From Gammaproteobacteria bacterium (GTDB lineage Bacteria > Pseudomonadota > Gammaproteobacteria > Steroidobacterales > Steroidobacteraceae), in NCBI GenBank assembly GCA_029865465.1, contig JAOUGW010000009.1, positions 1 to 33,567 on the forward strand: a stretch of DNA of 33,567 bases, given 5' to 3'. The translations under genes and the position numbers were made by a program. Below the pieces are notes generated by a model. It saw nothing but the letters and a program-made list of their open reading frames with translations. It searched no databases and was not told the origin of the DNA. Numbering within the stretch: the first letter of the stretch is position 1; the number at the start of each line of letters is the position of its first letter. Below, piece after piece: positions 21,326 through 30,328 of the stretch.

Positions 21326-22696
21326 TTACTCCTGCATCCCGTGATAGAGCAGCCGGATCAGCAGTCGCACGCCGTCGTGATCCTTGAGTTCGTGATAGCG
21401 GGGCCCGACGCGGCCGCCGATGTCGCGGATGTCGTCCATCAGTTCCGGATGGAACTGGCACGTGAAGGAGCGGCGCACGCGATGCGTTTCCCAGTCCTTG
21501 TAATAGATTGCCGTGGCGCCGACCTCGGTCCAGCTGTGGGTGTCGACCCGGGTCTGGCCGAGGATCTCCACCGCGTACGGCAGGCTGAGCAGCCACGCGA
21601 CCGGGCTCACCGCCAGCACGTGGCGCAGCGGCACGATCGTGTCGTGCAGGGTCTTGTAGGCCCAGTTGGCGAACAGCGCAGCTTCCTCGTTGACCTCGTC
21701 GGCGTGGAACATCTCGACGGCGATCTCGCGCTCGAGCGACAGCGCCTGGTCGATGACGCCTTCGAGTTCGTCGGCGACCAGCGCGTGCGTCTGGTGCAAC
21801 TCGCGCGGGATGTGGGTCTCGTTGTCACGACGCGCGTAGGGCAGCAGCGCCCGCGTGCCGACCTCGGCGTTCTCGTTGCCGGCGACTGCGAAACCCGGGT
21901 CGTTCCAGCCGCTGGCGCGCGGCTGGCCCTGCTTGACGACCTGCAACTGGACGCCCATGCGGGTAATCCGTTCTGCCGTACGCTGCAACGAGTTGAGCAC
22001 GCGGCCTGAGTGGTCGAGCGGCAACCGCGCCAGCTTGCCGATCTCGCGCACCGCGCGTTGCAGCAGGCGGACGTGCGTAGCGGCAGCCAGCTGGTGGCCG
22101 AGGCAGATGAAGATGGTGGGACCGCTCGCCGTCGAGCGGCGCAGCAGCAACTGGTCGACCAGCGCGAGCATGTCGTCGAGGCCCGCGCTCGCGCCTTCGA
22201 AGCTGGTTGCGTCGTGCACCGAGGGACAGCCGCCCTGGACGATCGTGGCGATTCCAGCGCTCAGGACGTTGGCCAGCCGTTCGGGATTGCGGATGCCGCT
22301 CTGCCACACCGGGAACAGGATCGTGTCCGCGTCGGCGACCTGCTGGCAGATGTAGGCGATATTCTTCGAGGCGCGGACCGGTTCGCCGCGCGGGTTGGTG
22401 CCGACACTGGCCCACGGTTCGACCACCGCGACGCTCTGGCGGTAGATCTCCGGCATGTCGAGCAGCACGCGCAGGTGGTCTTCACTCTCGATCACCTTTT
22501 CGAGCGGTCGCGCGATACCCCAGTCGAAGACGCCTTCGTTCGCCAGCATGTCGCGCCCGGGAAACGGCGTCGGCGACCTGCGGTCCTTGAGGAAGTAGCC
22601 GAGCAAGGCATGCACCGATTGCGGGCTCGACGCATGGCGGCCGAGAAGGCCGGGCAGCGTGCGCCAGCCGAGGTATTCCGGACTCAGGTTCTTCAT
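21326..22696 (-). CDS. Uncharacterised class-I glutamine-amidotransferase-like protein
   Basis: Nucleophile-elbow motif FICLGHQLAAA (Cys198) and FTCQFHPE (His416, Glu418). Confidence 0.65.
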   Translation of the reverse strand: MKNLSPEYLGWRTLPGLLGRHASSPQSVHALLGYFLKDRRSPTPFPGRDMLANEGVFDWGIARPLEKVIESEDHLRVLLDMPEIYRQSVAVVEPWASVGTNPRGEPVRASKNIAYICQQVADADTILFPVWQSGIRNPERLANVLSAGIATIVQGGCPSVHDATSFEGASAGLDDMLALVDQLLLRRSTASGPTIFICLGHQLAAATHVRLLQRAVREIGKLARLPLDHSGRVLNSLQRTAERITRMGVQLQVVKQGQPRASGWNDPGFAVAGNENAEVGTRALLPYARRDNETHIPRELHQTHALVADELEGVIDQALSLEREIAVEMFHADEVNEEAALFANWAYKTLHDTIVPLRHVLAVSPVAWLLSLPYAVEILGQTRVDTHSWTEVGATAIYYKDWETHRVRRSFTCQFHPELMDDIRDIGGRVGPRYHELKDHDGVRLLIRLLYHGMQE

Positions 22697-22957
22697 CGCG
22701 ACAGCGTGCTTCTTCTAGTAGCGCCACGGGGCATCGTCGGACTGAAAGCAATCGTCGTGCCACCGCGAGTCCCTGGGTACGGATGACGCACGACGTTCGG
22801 CGAATGAGGCGACTTCTGCCGGCGCGGCGCAGACTTCCGTGCACCAAAGGCGCCATCCATGGCTGACGCACTGCCCGATCCTGGTGCGCCCGGCGCTTGC
22901 CAGCGCAGGGCGTGTCGGACAAAGTGCGCCATCGTTTGCGCCGTGGGAAGGGATTCG

Positions 22958-24283
22958 ATGTCTGCAGCTACCGACGCCAAGCTCGCCAACCGCATCCTGA
23001 GAGGTCTGGTGTACGGCGCGGTCGCCGGTGTGCTCGTGCTGGTCCTTGCCCCCTACGTCCCTGGCCTGCAGGACGGTGCCAAATGGGTGGCGACCAACCT
23101 GTTCGACCCGCTTGGGCAGGTCTTCCTGCGCATGCTGTTCTTCGTCGTGATCCCGCTCGTCTTCGCCTCACTGGCCGGTGGCGTGGTCCAGCTCGGCGGG
23201 CTCGCGGATCTCGGGCCGCTCGCGGGCCGCACGTTCGCGCTGTTCTTCGCCAACATGGCGATCGCGGCCACGCTCGGCCTGCTGATGATGAACATCCTCA
23301 ATCCGGGTGGCCGCATGGACCCGGAAACCTCGCAGCGACTGGTGCAGGAATACAGCTCGCAGGCGGGCCAGCATGTCGAGACCAGCGAGGCCCGGCCCGC
23401 CGTGACGCCGTCCAGCGTCGTCGACATGTTCATGCCGAAGAACCTGTTCGGCGCCTTCGTCGGCAACCAGCGCAACATGCTGGGCGAAGTGCTGCCGCTC
23501 ATCGTCTTCGCGATCCTGGTGGGAGCAGCCGGGCTCGGCTTGCCGCAGGCGCGGCGCAGGAAGCTGCTCGACGGGCTAGAGACCGTCAGCGACCTGATGA
23601 CCGGGATCGTGCACTTCGCACTGAAGCTCGCGCCGTACGCGGTGCCGGCGATGATCTTCAGCGTCGTGGTGAAAGTCGGTTTCGACATCCTGGTCGCGCT
23701 CGGCCTGTTCGTGCTGGGTTGTGGCGCGATGCTGCTGCTGCACCTGTTCGGCACGATGTCGATCTGGCTCAAGTTCCTCGCCAGGCGCAATCCGCGCGAG
23801 TTCTTCGTCCAGATCAAGGACGTGCTGGTCACCGCATTCTCGACGAGCTCGAGCAGCGCGACACTGCCCGCAGCACTGACGGTTTGCCGCGAGCGGCTGG
23901 GCATCGCGCCGTCGACCGCCGGATTCGTCATGCCGCTCGGCACGACCATGAACATGAGCGGCACGGCGCTCTACGAAGGGTGCGTCGTGCTGTTCGTGGC
24001 ACAGGTGTTCGGCGTGCACCTCGGGCTGGCGGAGCAGGTGACGCTGGTGTTCCTGTCGGTCCTGAGTGCCATCGCAGTGGCCGCGATTCCCGGGGGTTCG
24101 CTGCCGCTGATCGCCGGATTGCTGGTCGCGTTCGGCATTCCGGCCGAGGGCATCGGCATCATCCTGGGCGTGGACCGCCTGCTCGACATGACGCGCACCG
24201 TCACCAACGTCGGCGCGGACATGGTGACGACGGCGGTGGTCGACGCGGGACAGCGCGCCAGCGGTCACGCGGGGCGAGTCTAG
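22958..24283 (+). CDS. Dicarboxylate/amino acid:cation symporter (DAACS family)
   Basis: FLRMLFFVVIPLVFASLAGGVVQLG, AFSTSSSSATLPAAL, PLGTTMNMSGTALYE, GVDRLLDMTRTVTNVGAD. Confidence 0.93.
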   Translation: MSAATDAKLANRILRGLVYGAVAGVLVLVLAPYVPGLQDGAKWVATNLFDPLGQVFLRMLFFVVIPLVFASLAGGVVQLGGLADLGPLAGRTFALFFANMAIAATLGLLMMNILNPGGRMDPETSQRLVQEYSSQAGQHVETSEARPAVTPSSVVDMFMPKNLFGAFVGNQRNMLGEVLPLIVFAILVGAAGLGLPQARRRKLLDGLETVSDLMTGIVHFALKLAPYAVPAMIFSVVVKVGFDILVALGLFVLGCGAMLLLHLFGTMSIWLKFLARRNPREFFVQIKDVLVTAFSTSSSSATLPAALTVCRERLGIAPSTAGFVMPLGTTMNMSGTALYEGCVVLFVAQVFGVHLGLAEQVTLVFLSVLSAIAVAAIPGGSLPLIAGLLVAFGIPAEGIGIILGVDRLLDMTRTVTNVGADMVTTAVVDAGQRASGHAGRV

Positions 24284-25890
24284 GTTCCGGCGTACGTCGG
24301 CCGCGCCAAGCCATCCAACGCGCGCTCGATCGACCCGGTCGAGGTCGTATCGACCACGACGACGCGACTTCGTTCGTCGCCGTCGAACGGCTCCCAGTAC
24401 GCGGGCTGTCGATCGAGCAACGAGACCGTGGCTTCCGAGGCGTCGGCGCCGGCGCGCGCGGCGACCCTCTGCCTCAGTACCGCGAGTGGCGCGACGCACT
24501 GGACGATCGTGACGCCGGCCGCGTGCTCACGTGCCGCCGCGACGAAGAGTCCGCGTTCGCCGCGCCGCAGGTTGGCAGCGTCGACGATCACGCTCTCGTG
24601 GCCCTGCAGGCAGTGCCCGGCGCAGTCACGCAACCGTTCATAGGTACGCTCATTGAACTCGCGCGAGTAGATCCCGGCGTCGGGCGCTGAGGCCGACGTG
24701 TCCAGCGGCTGCAATCCTGCGAGACGTTTGCGCTCGATGTCGGAACGCACGATCAACGCGTTGCAGCTTGCGGCGATGCGCCGGGCGAGCCAGGTCTTGC
24801 CGGAACCGGACAATCCCGCCATCACGACCAGCCGCGGACGCGGCCGTTCGAGCTGCGCGACGGCCCAGTCCAGGTACTGGTGCGCAAGCGTCGCCGCTCC
24901 TGCCGCTTCCCCGCGTGCCTGCTGGCCGCGCAGCGCGGCAACCTTGGCGCGCACCAGCGCGCGATAGAGCTCGAAATAGGGCAGCAGCGCAACGGCCTCG
25001 AAATCGCCGGACGCCTCGAGCCACGCCTGCAACGCCTCGCGCCGCAGATCGGCGCGACGATGGACCGCGAGATCCATCGTCAGGAAGGCGAGATCGTTGG
25101 CGACGTCGATGAAGCGCAGGGCCGGGTCGAACTCGAGGCCGTCGAAGGCCGCGAGCGTCCCTTGCCAGCGCACGACGTTGCCGCAATGCAGGTCGCCGTG
25201 GCCCTCGCGGATCCGGCCACCCTGCCGGCGCTGCTCCATCAGCGACCGGCTGGCTTCGAGCAGGCGCTGCGCATGGCCGCGCAAGATTTCCAATTGACGA
25301 GCCTCGTCGCGGCCCGGCAGGACCCGCGCAATCTCCGCGAAGTTGTCCAGCGTGATGCGGTGGGCGTGGTCCGGCGCGCCGAAACTCTCCGTGCTCGCCG
25401 CGATCGCTGCCGTCGCGTGCATCTGCGCGACGCGCTGGCCGAATTCCTGCAGCTCGCCCGCCGCGATGGTGCCAGTCTGCAGCAGCTGGGTCAGCTCGAG
25501 TCGCGGATCGAACTGCACCATCCGCAGCGCGTGCTCGAAAGGCGGGGCGTCGGTGGCGCCTACCCGGGGTGCAGCGGGCGTGCCCGCGATCGGCACGACG
25601 TCGACGTAGAGCCCGGGTGCGTGGCGGCGGTTCAGGCGCAGTTCCTCGCGACACAAGACTGCACGACGCTCGGCAGTCGAGTAGTCGATGAAACTGAGCC
25701 GTAACGGCTTCTTGACTTTGTAGGCGAAGGGCCCGGTCAGGAACACCCAGGAGACGTGGGTCTCGATGCAGGTCACGGGGCCCGCCACCGGATGCAGCGC
25801 GGAATACGCAGCCGGCTCCCGCATCGCGGCGGCGAAGGCAGCCTGCGCTGCGGGGGCGTCGAGCGGGGAGCTGGATTGTCCTGCGTTCAC
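24280..25890 (-). CDS. APH-like kinase fused to a C-terminal P-loop ATPase/kinase
   Basis: N-terminal GHGDLHCGNVV and FIDVANDLAFL (APH-type); C-terminal VVMAGLSGSGKTWLARRIA Walker A. Confidence 0.85.
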   Translation of the reverse strand: MNAGQSSSPLDAPAAQAAFAAAMREPAAYSALHPVAGPVTCIETHVSWVFLTGPFAYKVKKPLRLSFIDYSTAERRAVLCREELRLNRRHAPGLYVDVVPIAGTPAAPRVGATDAPPFEHALRMVQFDPRLELTQLLQTGTIAAGELQEFGQRVAQMHATAAIAASTESFGAPDHAHRITLDNFAEIARVLPGRDEARQLEILRGHAQRLLEASRSLMEQRRQGGRIREGHGDLHCGNVVRWQGTLAAFDGLEFDPALRFIDVANDLAFLTMDLAVHRRADLRREALQAWLEASGDFEAVALLPYFELYRALVRAKVAALRGQQARGEAAGAATLAHQYLDWAVAQLERPRPRLVVMAGLSGSGKTWLARRIAASCNALIVRSDIERKRLAGLQPLDTSASAPDAGIYSREFNERTYERLRDCAGHCLQGHESVIVDAANLRRGERGLFVAAAREHAAGVTIVQCVAPLAVLRQRVAARAGADASEATVSLLDRQPAYWEPFDGDERSRVVVVDTTSTGSIERALDGLARPTYAGT

Positions 25891-26039
25891 GCGAGATTCG
25901 GCTCTCGACCGGCGCTCCGGTCAGTGTACTCTTGCCACGTACATGCCGGGTCCCTGCGAACAATACTGATGGTCCGCAGGCCACGCGGCTCGACAATGAA
26001 AACGTCAACCAGGACCGTCCAGAAGAGGGACTCAGCATC

Positions 26040-26396
26040 GTGACAATCCCTGTCCAGATCACCTTCAGGCACATGGAAAGCTCCCCGGCCGTAGAGACTC
26101 GCGTGCGCGAGCTCACGGATCACCTGGGCACTTTCAGCGACCGCATCCAGTCCTGCCGCGTCGTCGTGGATTCGCCGCATCGGCACCACCACCAGGGCAA
26201 GGTATTCAACGTCAAGGTCCAGCTCTCGCTCCCGGGCGACGACGTCGTCGTCGACATGGAGCGTCCCGATCGCGACGGGCACGAGGACGTGTACGTCGTC
26301 CTGCGCGACGCGTTCGATGCCGCACGCCGCCAGCTGCAGCAGCGCATGTCGGCGCTGCGCGGCGAACCGTCGCTGCGCGAAAAGCCGGTCGCCTGA
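26040..26396 (+). CDS. hpf: Ribosome hibernation-promoting factor (HPF/RaiA family)
   Basis: VTIPVQITFRHMESSPAVETRVRELTDHLGTFSDRIQSCRVVVDSPHRHHHQGKVFNVKVQLSLPG; GTG start at 26040 from family N-terminus. Confidence 0.8.
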   Translation: MTIPVQITFRHMESSPAVETRVRELTDHLGTFSDRIQSCRVVVDSPHRHHHQGKVFNVKVQLSLPGDDVVVDMERPDRDGHEDVYVVLRDAFDAARRQLQQRMSALRGEPSLREKPVA

Positions 26397-26432
26397 CCGG
26401 CCCGGCCCGGGCGGCGTGGTGCCCCTGATACC

Positions 26433-27443
26433 GTGATGGACCCTGCGCCGCTGCTGTTCGCGCCGCTTGCGTCGCGCGCCTTCGGTGAGCGCGTCGCGTC
26501 CGGCCTCGGCACGCCGCTCGCGCCGCTCGAGGAGCGCGACTACGAAGGTGGCGAGCACAAGTCCCGGCCGCTGGTCGGCGTGCGCGGGCGCATCGTCTAT
26601 GTCATTCAATCGCTGAGCGGCGATGCCGCAGGCAGCGCCAACGATCGCCTCTGCCGCGTCCTGTTCCTGGTCGCGGCGCTGAAGGACGCCGGCGCTGCGC
26701 GTGTCACGGCCTGCCTGCCCTACATCGCCTATTCGCGCAAGGACCGCCGCACCAAGGAGCGTGATCCGGTCAACTCGCGGTACATCGCGCAGTTGCTGGA
26801 AGCCGTCGGCGTCGATCACGTGATGGTGATGGACGTGCACAATGTCGCGGCATTCGAAAACGCGTTCCGCTGCAGCGTCGACCTGCTCGAGGCCGCGCCG
26901 CTGCTCGCGGACAAGGTCGTCGAACAGACCGGCGGGCAGCCCGTGACCATCGTGTCGCCGGATTTCGGCGGTGCCAGGCGCGCGCAGCGCGTGCAGGAAC
27001 TCGTCGCGGTGCGCGCGGGCATGCCGGTCGACTTCGCCGTCCTCGAGAAGCGCCGTGACAGGGGCGCCGTGAGTGGCGACCTCGTCATCGGCCCGGTGGC
27101 CGGCAGGCACGCCGTCGTGGTCGACGACCTGATCAGTGCGGGAACGACGATCCTGCGTGCAGTACGGGCCAGCCGTGCGGCCGGCGCGCTCTCGGTCACG
27201 GCATGCGCGACGCATGGCGTGTTCGCGCCTGGCGCCGAGCGCCTGCTCGGGCCTGACGGGCCCGATCGACTGTACGTCACGGACACGCTGCTGCCCACGC
27301 GGCTTGCGTCACCCCCGGGAGCAGACCACAAGCTGGTCGTCCTGCCGGCGTCGCGGTTGTTTGCAGAGGCCCTGCGACGTATCGGCGCGGGCGAGTCCGT
27401 CGTGGCGCTGCGCGAGATGGAGCGCAGGCCTCCCGAGCGCTGA
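26433..27443 (+). CDS. Second, divergent ribose-phosphate pyrophosphokinase-like protein
   Basis: LPYIAYSRKDRRTKERDPVNSRYIAQLLEAVGVDHVMVMDVHN, LEKRRDRG, AVVVDDLISAGTT. Confidence 0.88.
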   Translation: MMDPAPLLFAPLASRAFGERVASGLGTPLAPLEERDYEGGEHKSRPLVGVRGRIVYVIQSLSGDAAGSANDRLCRVLFLVAALKDAGAARVTACLPYIAYSRKDRRTKERDPVNSRYIAQLLEAVGVDHVMVMDVHNVAAFENAFRCSVDLLEAAPLLADKVVEQTGGQPVTIVSPDFGGARRAQRVQELVAVRAGMPVDFAVLEKRRDRGAVSGDLVIGPVAGRHAVVVDDLISAGTTILRAVRASRAAGALSVTACATHGVFAPGAERLLGPDGPDRLYVTDTLLPTRLASPPGADHKLVVLPASRLFAEALRRIGAGESVVALREMERRPPER

Positions 27444-27506
27444 GCGCCAACCCGCCAGCGTTTGCTAACCTCTCGCGCAGCGCAGAACACCACGGAGCGT
27501 CCCTGC

Positions 27507-27887
27507 ATGAACGCAACCCTCGGCCCCGCCGTCGTGAAAATCGACGCCGCGTCGGGCACCGAAGAAAAGCTCGAACTCGACCCGGCACGGCTGGCAGCCG
27601 GCAGTCCGATGCCTGAGCAGTTCGTGCGCAATGCCTACACGGACGCCAGCGGCCGTTTCTTCGCGGGGATCTGGCGCAGCAGCGTTGGCGCGTGGCGGGT
27701 CTCCTACAGCGAGAACGAACTCTGCGTCCTGACCGCCGGGCGCATCCGCATCACCGATGACGACGGCCGGCAGTCGACCTACGGGCCGGGCGACAGCTTC
27801 GTGATGCCCGCAGGCTTCTCCGGACTCTGGGAAGTCCTGGAGCCAGCCCAGAAGTTCTACGCCATCTACGAGCCCGCTGCGGCCTGA
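27507..27887 (+). CDS. Cupin-domain protein (DUF861-like)
   Basis: GIWRSSVGAWRVSYSENELCVLTAGRIRITDDDGRQSTYGPGDSFVMPAGFSGLWEVLEP. Confidence 0.85.
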   Translation: MNATLGPAVVKIDAASGTEEKLELDPARLAAGSPMPEQFVRNAYTDASGRFFAGIWRSSVGAWRVSYSENELCVLTAGRIRITDDDGRQSTYGPGDSFVMPAGFSGLWEVLEPAQKFYAIYEPAAA

Positions 27888-27915
27888 ACCAACCAGGTGC
27901 GCCGGGGCCTTCAGA

Positions 27916-27932
27916 TGCGCCTCGCTGGTGCG
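27916..27932. promoter_or_regulatory. NtrC-like binding site
   Basis: TGCGCC-N5-GGTGCG, close to TGCACC-N5-GGTGCA. Confidence 0.5.
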
Positions 27933-27935
27933 TGG

Positions 27936-27969
27936 GCCCGGCCAAAGTCCGTGCCAATGCGGGCTTTTT
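27936..27969 (+). terminator. Possible weak rho-independent terminator of the cupin gene
   Basis: GCCC...GGGC stem with internal GGC/GCC then TTTTT. Confidence 0.4.
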
Positions 27970-27975
27970 CTTGTC

Positions 27976-27991
27976 TGGCACGCTTCCTGCA
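27976..27991 (+). promoter_or_regulatory. Sigma-54 (-24/-12) promoter upstream of TorF-like porin
   Basis: TGGCACGcttcCTGCA: GG-N10-GC spacing exact, one core mismatch to TTGCA. Confidence 0.65.
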
Positions 27992-28111
27992 ATGCAGGAG
28001 GCCGGGCCGCAGCGTTACGGGCGCTCGTACTGAAAACGTGTCGCCTCTGCTACTATCGCGGCAACGGACGTTCAATTTGTGTTGTTACTAAGCAACAAAG
28101 GGGTATGCGAA

Positions 28112-28813
28112 ATGAAATTGACCCATGGCCTGGCGGCGCTGGCGCTCTCGTTGACCGCGATGGCTGCGCAGGCGGAAGTCACCGGTACGGTAACGGCAAC
28201 CAGCGATTATGACTTCCGCGGTATCACCCAGACGTCGCAGGATCCGGCGTTGCAGGGCAGCATCGACTACGCGCACGACAGTGGTTTCTATGCTGGCGCC
28301 TGGGCCAGCAACGTCGACTTCGGGGACTGCTGCGACGAGAACATCGAAATCGACCTCTACGCGGGCTTCAGCGGCGGCGAGACGATCACGTACGACGTCG
28401 GCCTCATCTACTACACGTACCCCGGCGCGGAGGACATCGACTATCCCGAGATCTACGCGGGCCTCGGCTGGAACTGGCTGAGCGGCAAGGTCTGGTACTC
28501 GAACGATCTCGGTAACTCCGGCGACTCGGCCATGTACTACGAAGCCAACGGCGAATGGGAACTCCCCGCCAACTTCGGTGCCAGCGCGCACGTCGGCTAC
28601 AGCGACGGCGACTACTGGGACAACGCCTACGGCGATGGCTACATGGACTGGTCCGTGGGTGTCACGTATGCGCTCGGCAACTTCGCTCTCGGCCTGAAGT
28701 GGATCGACGGCAGCGACCTCGAAGGTGCCGACGGCACGCCTGGCGACGTGGGCAGCAGCGAAGCCCGCGCGGTGTTCTCGGTCTCCACCAGCTTCCCCTG
28801 GTCGAACGAGTAA
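28112..28813 (+). CDS. TorF family putative outer-membrane porin
   Basis: Signal peptide MKLTHGLAALALSLTAMAAQA; VTGTVTATSDYDFRGITQTSQDPALQGSIDYAHDSGFYAGAWASNVDFG. Confidence 0.88.
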   Translation: MKLTHGLAALALSLTAMAAQAEVTGTVTATSDYDFRGITQTSQDPALQGSIDYAHDSGFYAGAWASNVDFGDCCDENIEIDLYAGFSGGETITYDVGLIYYTYPGAEDIDYPEIYAGLGWNWLSGKVWYSNDLGNSGDSAMYYEANGEWELPANFGASAHVGYSDGDYWDNAYGDGYMDWSVGVTYALGNFALGLKWIDGSDLEGADGTPGDVGSSEARAVFSVSTSFPWSNE

Positions 28814-28844
28814 GGCGCCAGCGCGTCGCCTGACGCGTACGACG

Positions 28845-28890
28845 AAAAAAGGCCCGGGCGCCGCAAGGCGACCGGGCTTCTTTTCTTTCT
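28845..28890. terminator. Strong rho-independent terminator, possibly bidirectional
   Basis: AAAAAA-g-GCCCGG GCGCC GCAA GGCGA CCGGGC-TTCTTTTCTTTCT. Confidence 0.88.
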
Positions 28891-28925
28891 AACCCCTGAC
28901 CCCTGACCTCTGTCCCTGTCCCTCA
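28891..28925. repeat. Short degenerate tandem repeat abutting aminotransferase stop
   Basis: aaCCCCTGACCCCTGACCTCTGTCCCTGTCCCTCA; 6-7 bp period. Confidence 0.65.
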
Positions 28926-30251
28926 GGCCAGTTCCTTCAGCACTCCGCCGAGGACGCCGAACACCTGGTCGATGTGCTGCTTCTCGATGATCAGCGGCGG
29001 CGACATCGCGATGATGTCGCCCGTCACGCGCACCAGCAGTCCCTGCTCGAACGCCCGCACGAACGTGTTGTAGCCGCGCAGGCCGGGCTTGCCCGCGATT
29101 GGATCCAGTTCCACGGCGCCGATGAGCCCGAGGTTGCGCAGGTCGATCACGTGCGGCAGGCCTTTCAGCGAGTGCACGCCATCGGCCCAGTAAGGCGCCA
29201 TGTCACTGGCGCGCGCGAACAGGCCTTCCTTGCGATAGATCTCCTGCGTGGCGATGCCCGCAGCGCAGGCGACCGGGTGCGCGGAATAGGTGTAGCCGTG
29301 GAAGAGCTCGATCGCGCCTTCCGGGCCCTGCATGAAGGCGTTGAAGATCTGGTCGCTGGCCGCGACGGCGCCCATTGGAATGGCCCCGTTGGTCAAGCCC
29401 TTCGCCATCGTGATCATGTCCGGCTGCACGCCGAAGAACGAGGTGCCGAACGGTGCGCCGAGCCGGCCGAATCCCGTGATGACTTCGTCGAAGATCAGCA
29501 GGATGCCGTGCCTGGTGCAGACGCTGCGCAGGCGCTCGAGGTAACCCCGCGGCGGGATCAGCACGCCCGTGGAACCCGCGACGGGCTCGACGATCACGGC
29601 CGCGATGTTGCTCGCATCGTGCAGCGCGACGATGCGCTCGAGTTCGTCCGCCAGGTTGGCGCCGTGCTCGGGCATGCCACGCGTGTAGGCATTCTTCGCG
29701 AGGTCGTGCGTGTGCGGCAGGTGATCGACGCCGGGCAGCATCGACCCGAACCACTTGCGGTTGTTGACCATGCCGCCGACCGAGATGCCGCCGAAGCCGA
29801 CGCCGTGATAGCCGCGCTCGCGGCCTATGAAGCGGGTGCGCGAGGCCTCGCCTCGTGCGCGGTGATAGGCGAGGGCGATCTTGAGCGCCGTGTCGACCGA
29901 TTCCGACCCGGAGTTGGTGAAGAAGACGTGGCCCATGTCCTTGGGCAACCAGCTCGCGATGTCGTTCGCCAGCTGGAACGCCGTCGGGTGCCCCATCTGG
30001 AACGGCGGGGCGTACTCCATCGTCGCAATCTGCTTGCTGACGGCCTCGCTGATTTCCTTGCGACCGTGGCCCGCATTCACGCACCACAGGCCGGCAGCCG
30101 CATCCAGGATCTGCCGGCCTTCCGGCGTCCAGTAGTGCATGCCCGAGGCCCGCGCCAGCATGCGCGGGTTGGCCTTGAACTGGCGGTTCGCCGTGAAAGG
30201 CATCCAGAAGGCTTCCATCTCGGCGCGCTGCAGCGGGGCGTTGGCGGTCAT
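28923..30251 (-). CDS. Class-III aminotransferase (omega-amino acid/beta-alanine:pyruvate type)
   Basis: MPFTANRQFKANPRM, LWCVNAGHGRKEI, FTNSGSESVDTALKIA, LLIFDEVITGFGRLG, TMAKGLTNGAIPMGAV. Confidence 0.92.
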   Translation of the reverse strand: MTANAPLQRAEMEAFWMPFTANRQFKANPRMLARASGMHYWTPEGRQILDAAAGLWCVNAGHGRKEISEAVSKQIATMEYAPPFQMGHPTAFQLANDIASWLPKDMGHVFFTNSGSESVDTALKIALAYHRARGEASRTRFIGRERGYHGVGFGGISVGGMVNNRKWFGSMLPGVDHLPHTHDLAKNAYTRGMPEHGANLADELERIVALHDASNIAAVIVEPVAGSTGVLIPPRGYLERLRSVCTRHGILLIFDEVITGFGRLGAPFGTSFFGVQPDMITMAKGLTNGAIPMGAVAASDQIFNAFMQGPEGAIELFHGYTYSAHPVACAAGIATQEIYRKEGLFARASDMAPYWADGVHSLKGLPHVIDLRNLGLIGAVELDPIAGKPGLRGYNTFVRAFEQGLLVRVTGDIIAMSPPLIIEKQHIDQVFGVLGGVLKELA

Positions 30252-30286
30252 GGCGGGATTCCCGGATTTGTAGGAATAACCGCCCG

Positions 30287-30315
30287 ATGATAAGAAAAAT
30301 TGACACTCGGCTCAA
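30287..30315 (-). promoter_or_regulatory. Putative aminotransferase promoter
   Basis: On minus strand TTGAGC (30315-30310), 17-bp spacer, TATCAT (30292-30287). Confidence 0.55.
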
Positions 30316-30328
30316 ATGGCCGTGAAAT
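30300..30328 (+). promoter_or_regulatory. Putative promoter of the XRE-cupin regulator
   Basis: TTGACA (30300-30305), 17-bp spacer, TGAAAT (30323-30328). Confidence 0.6.
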
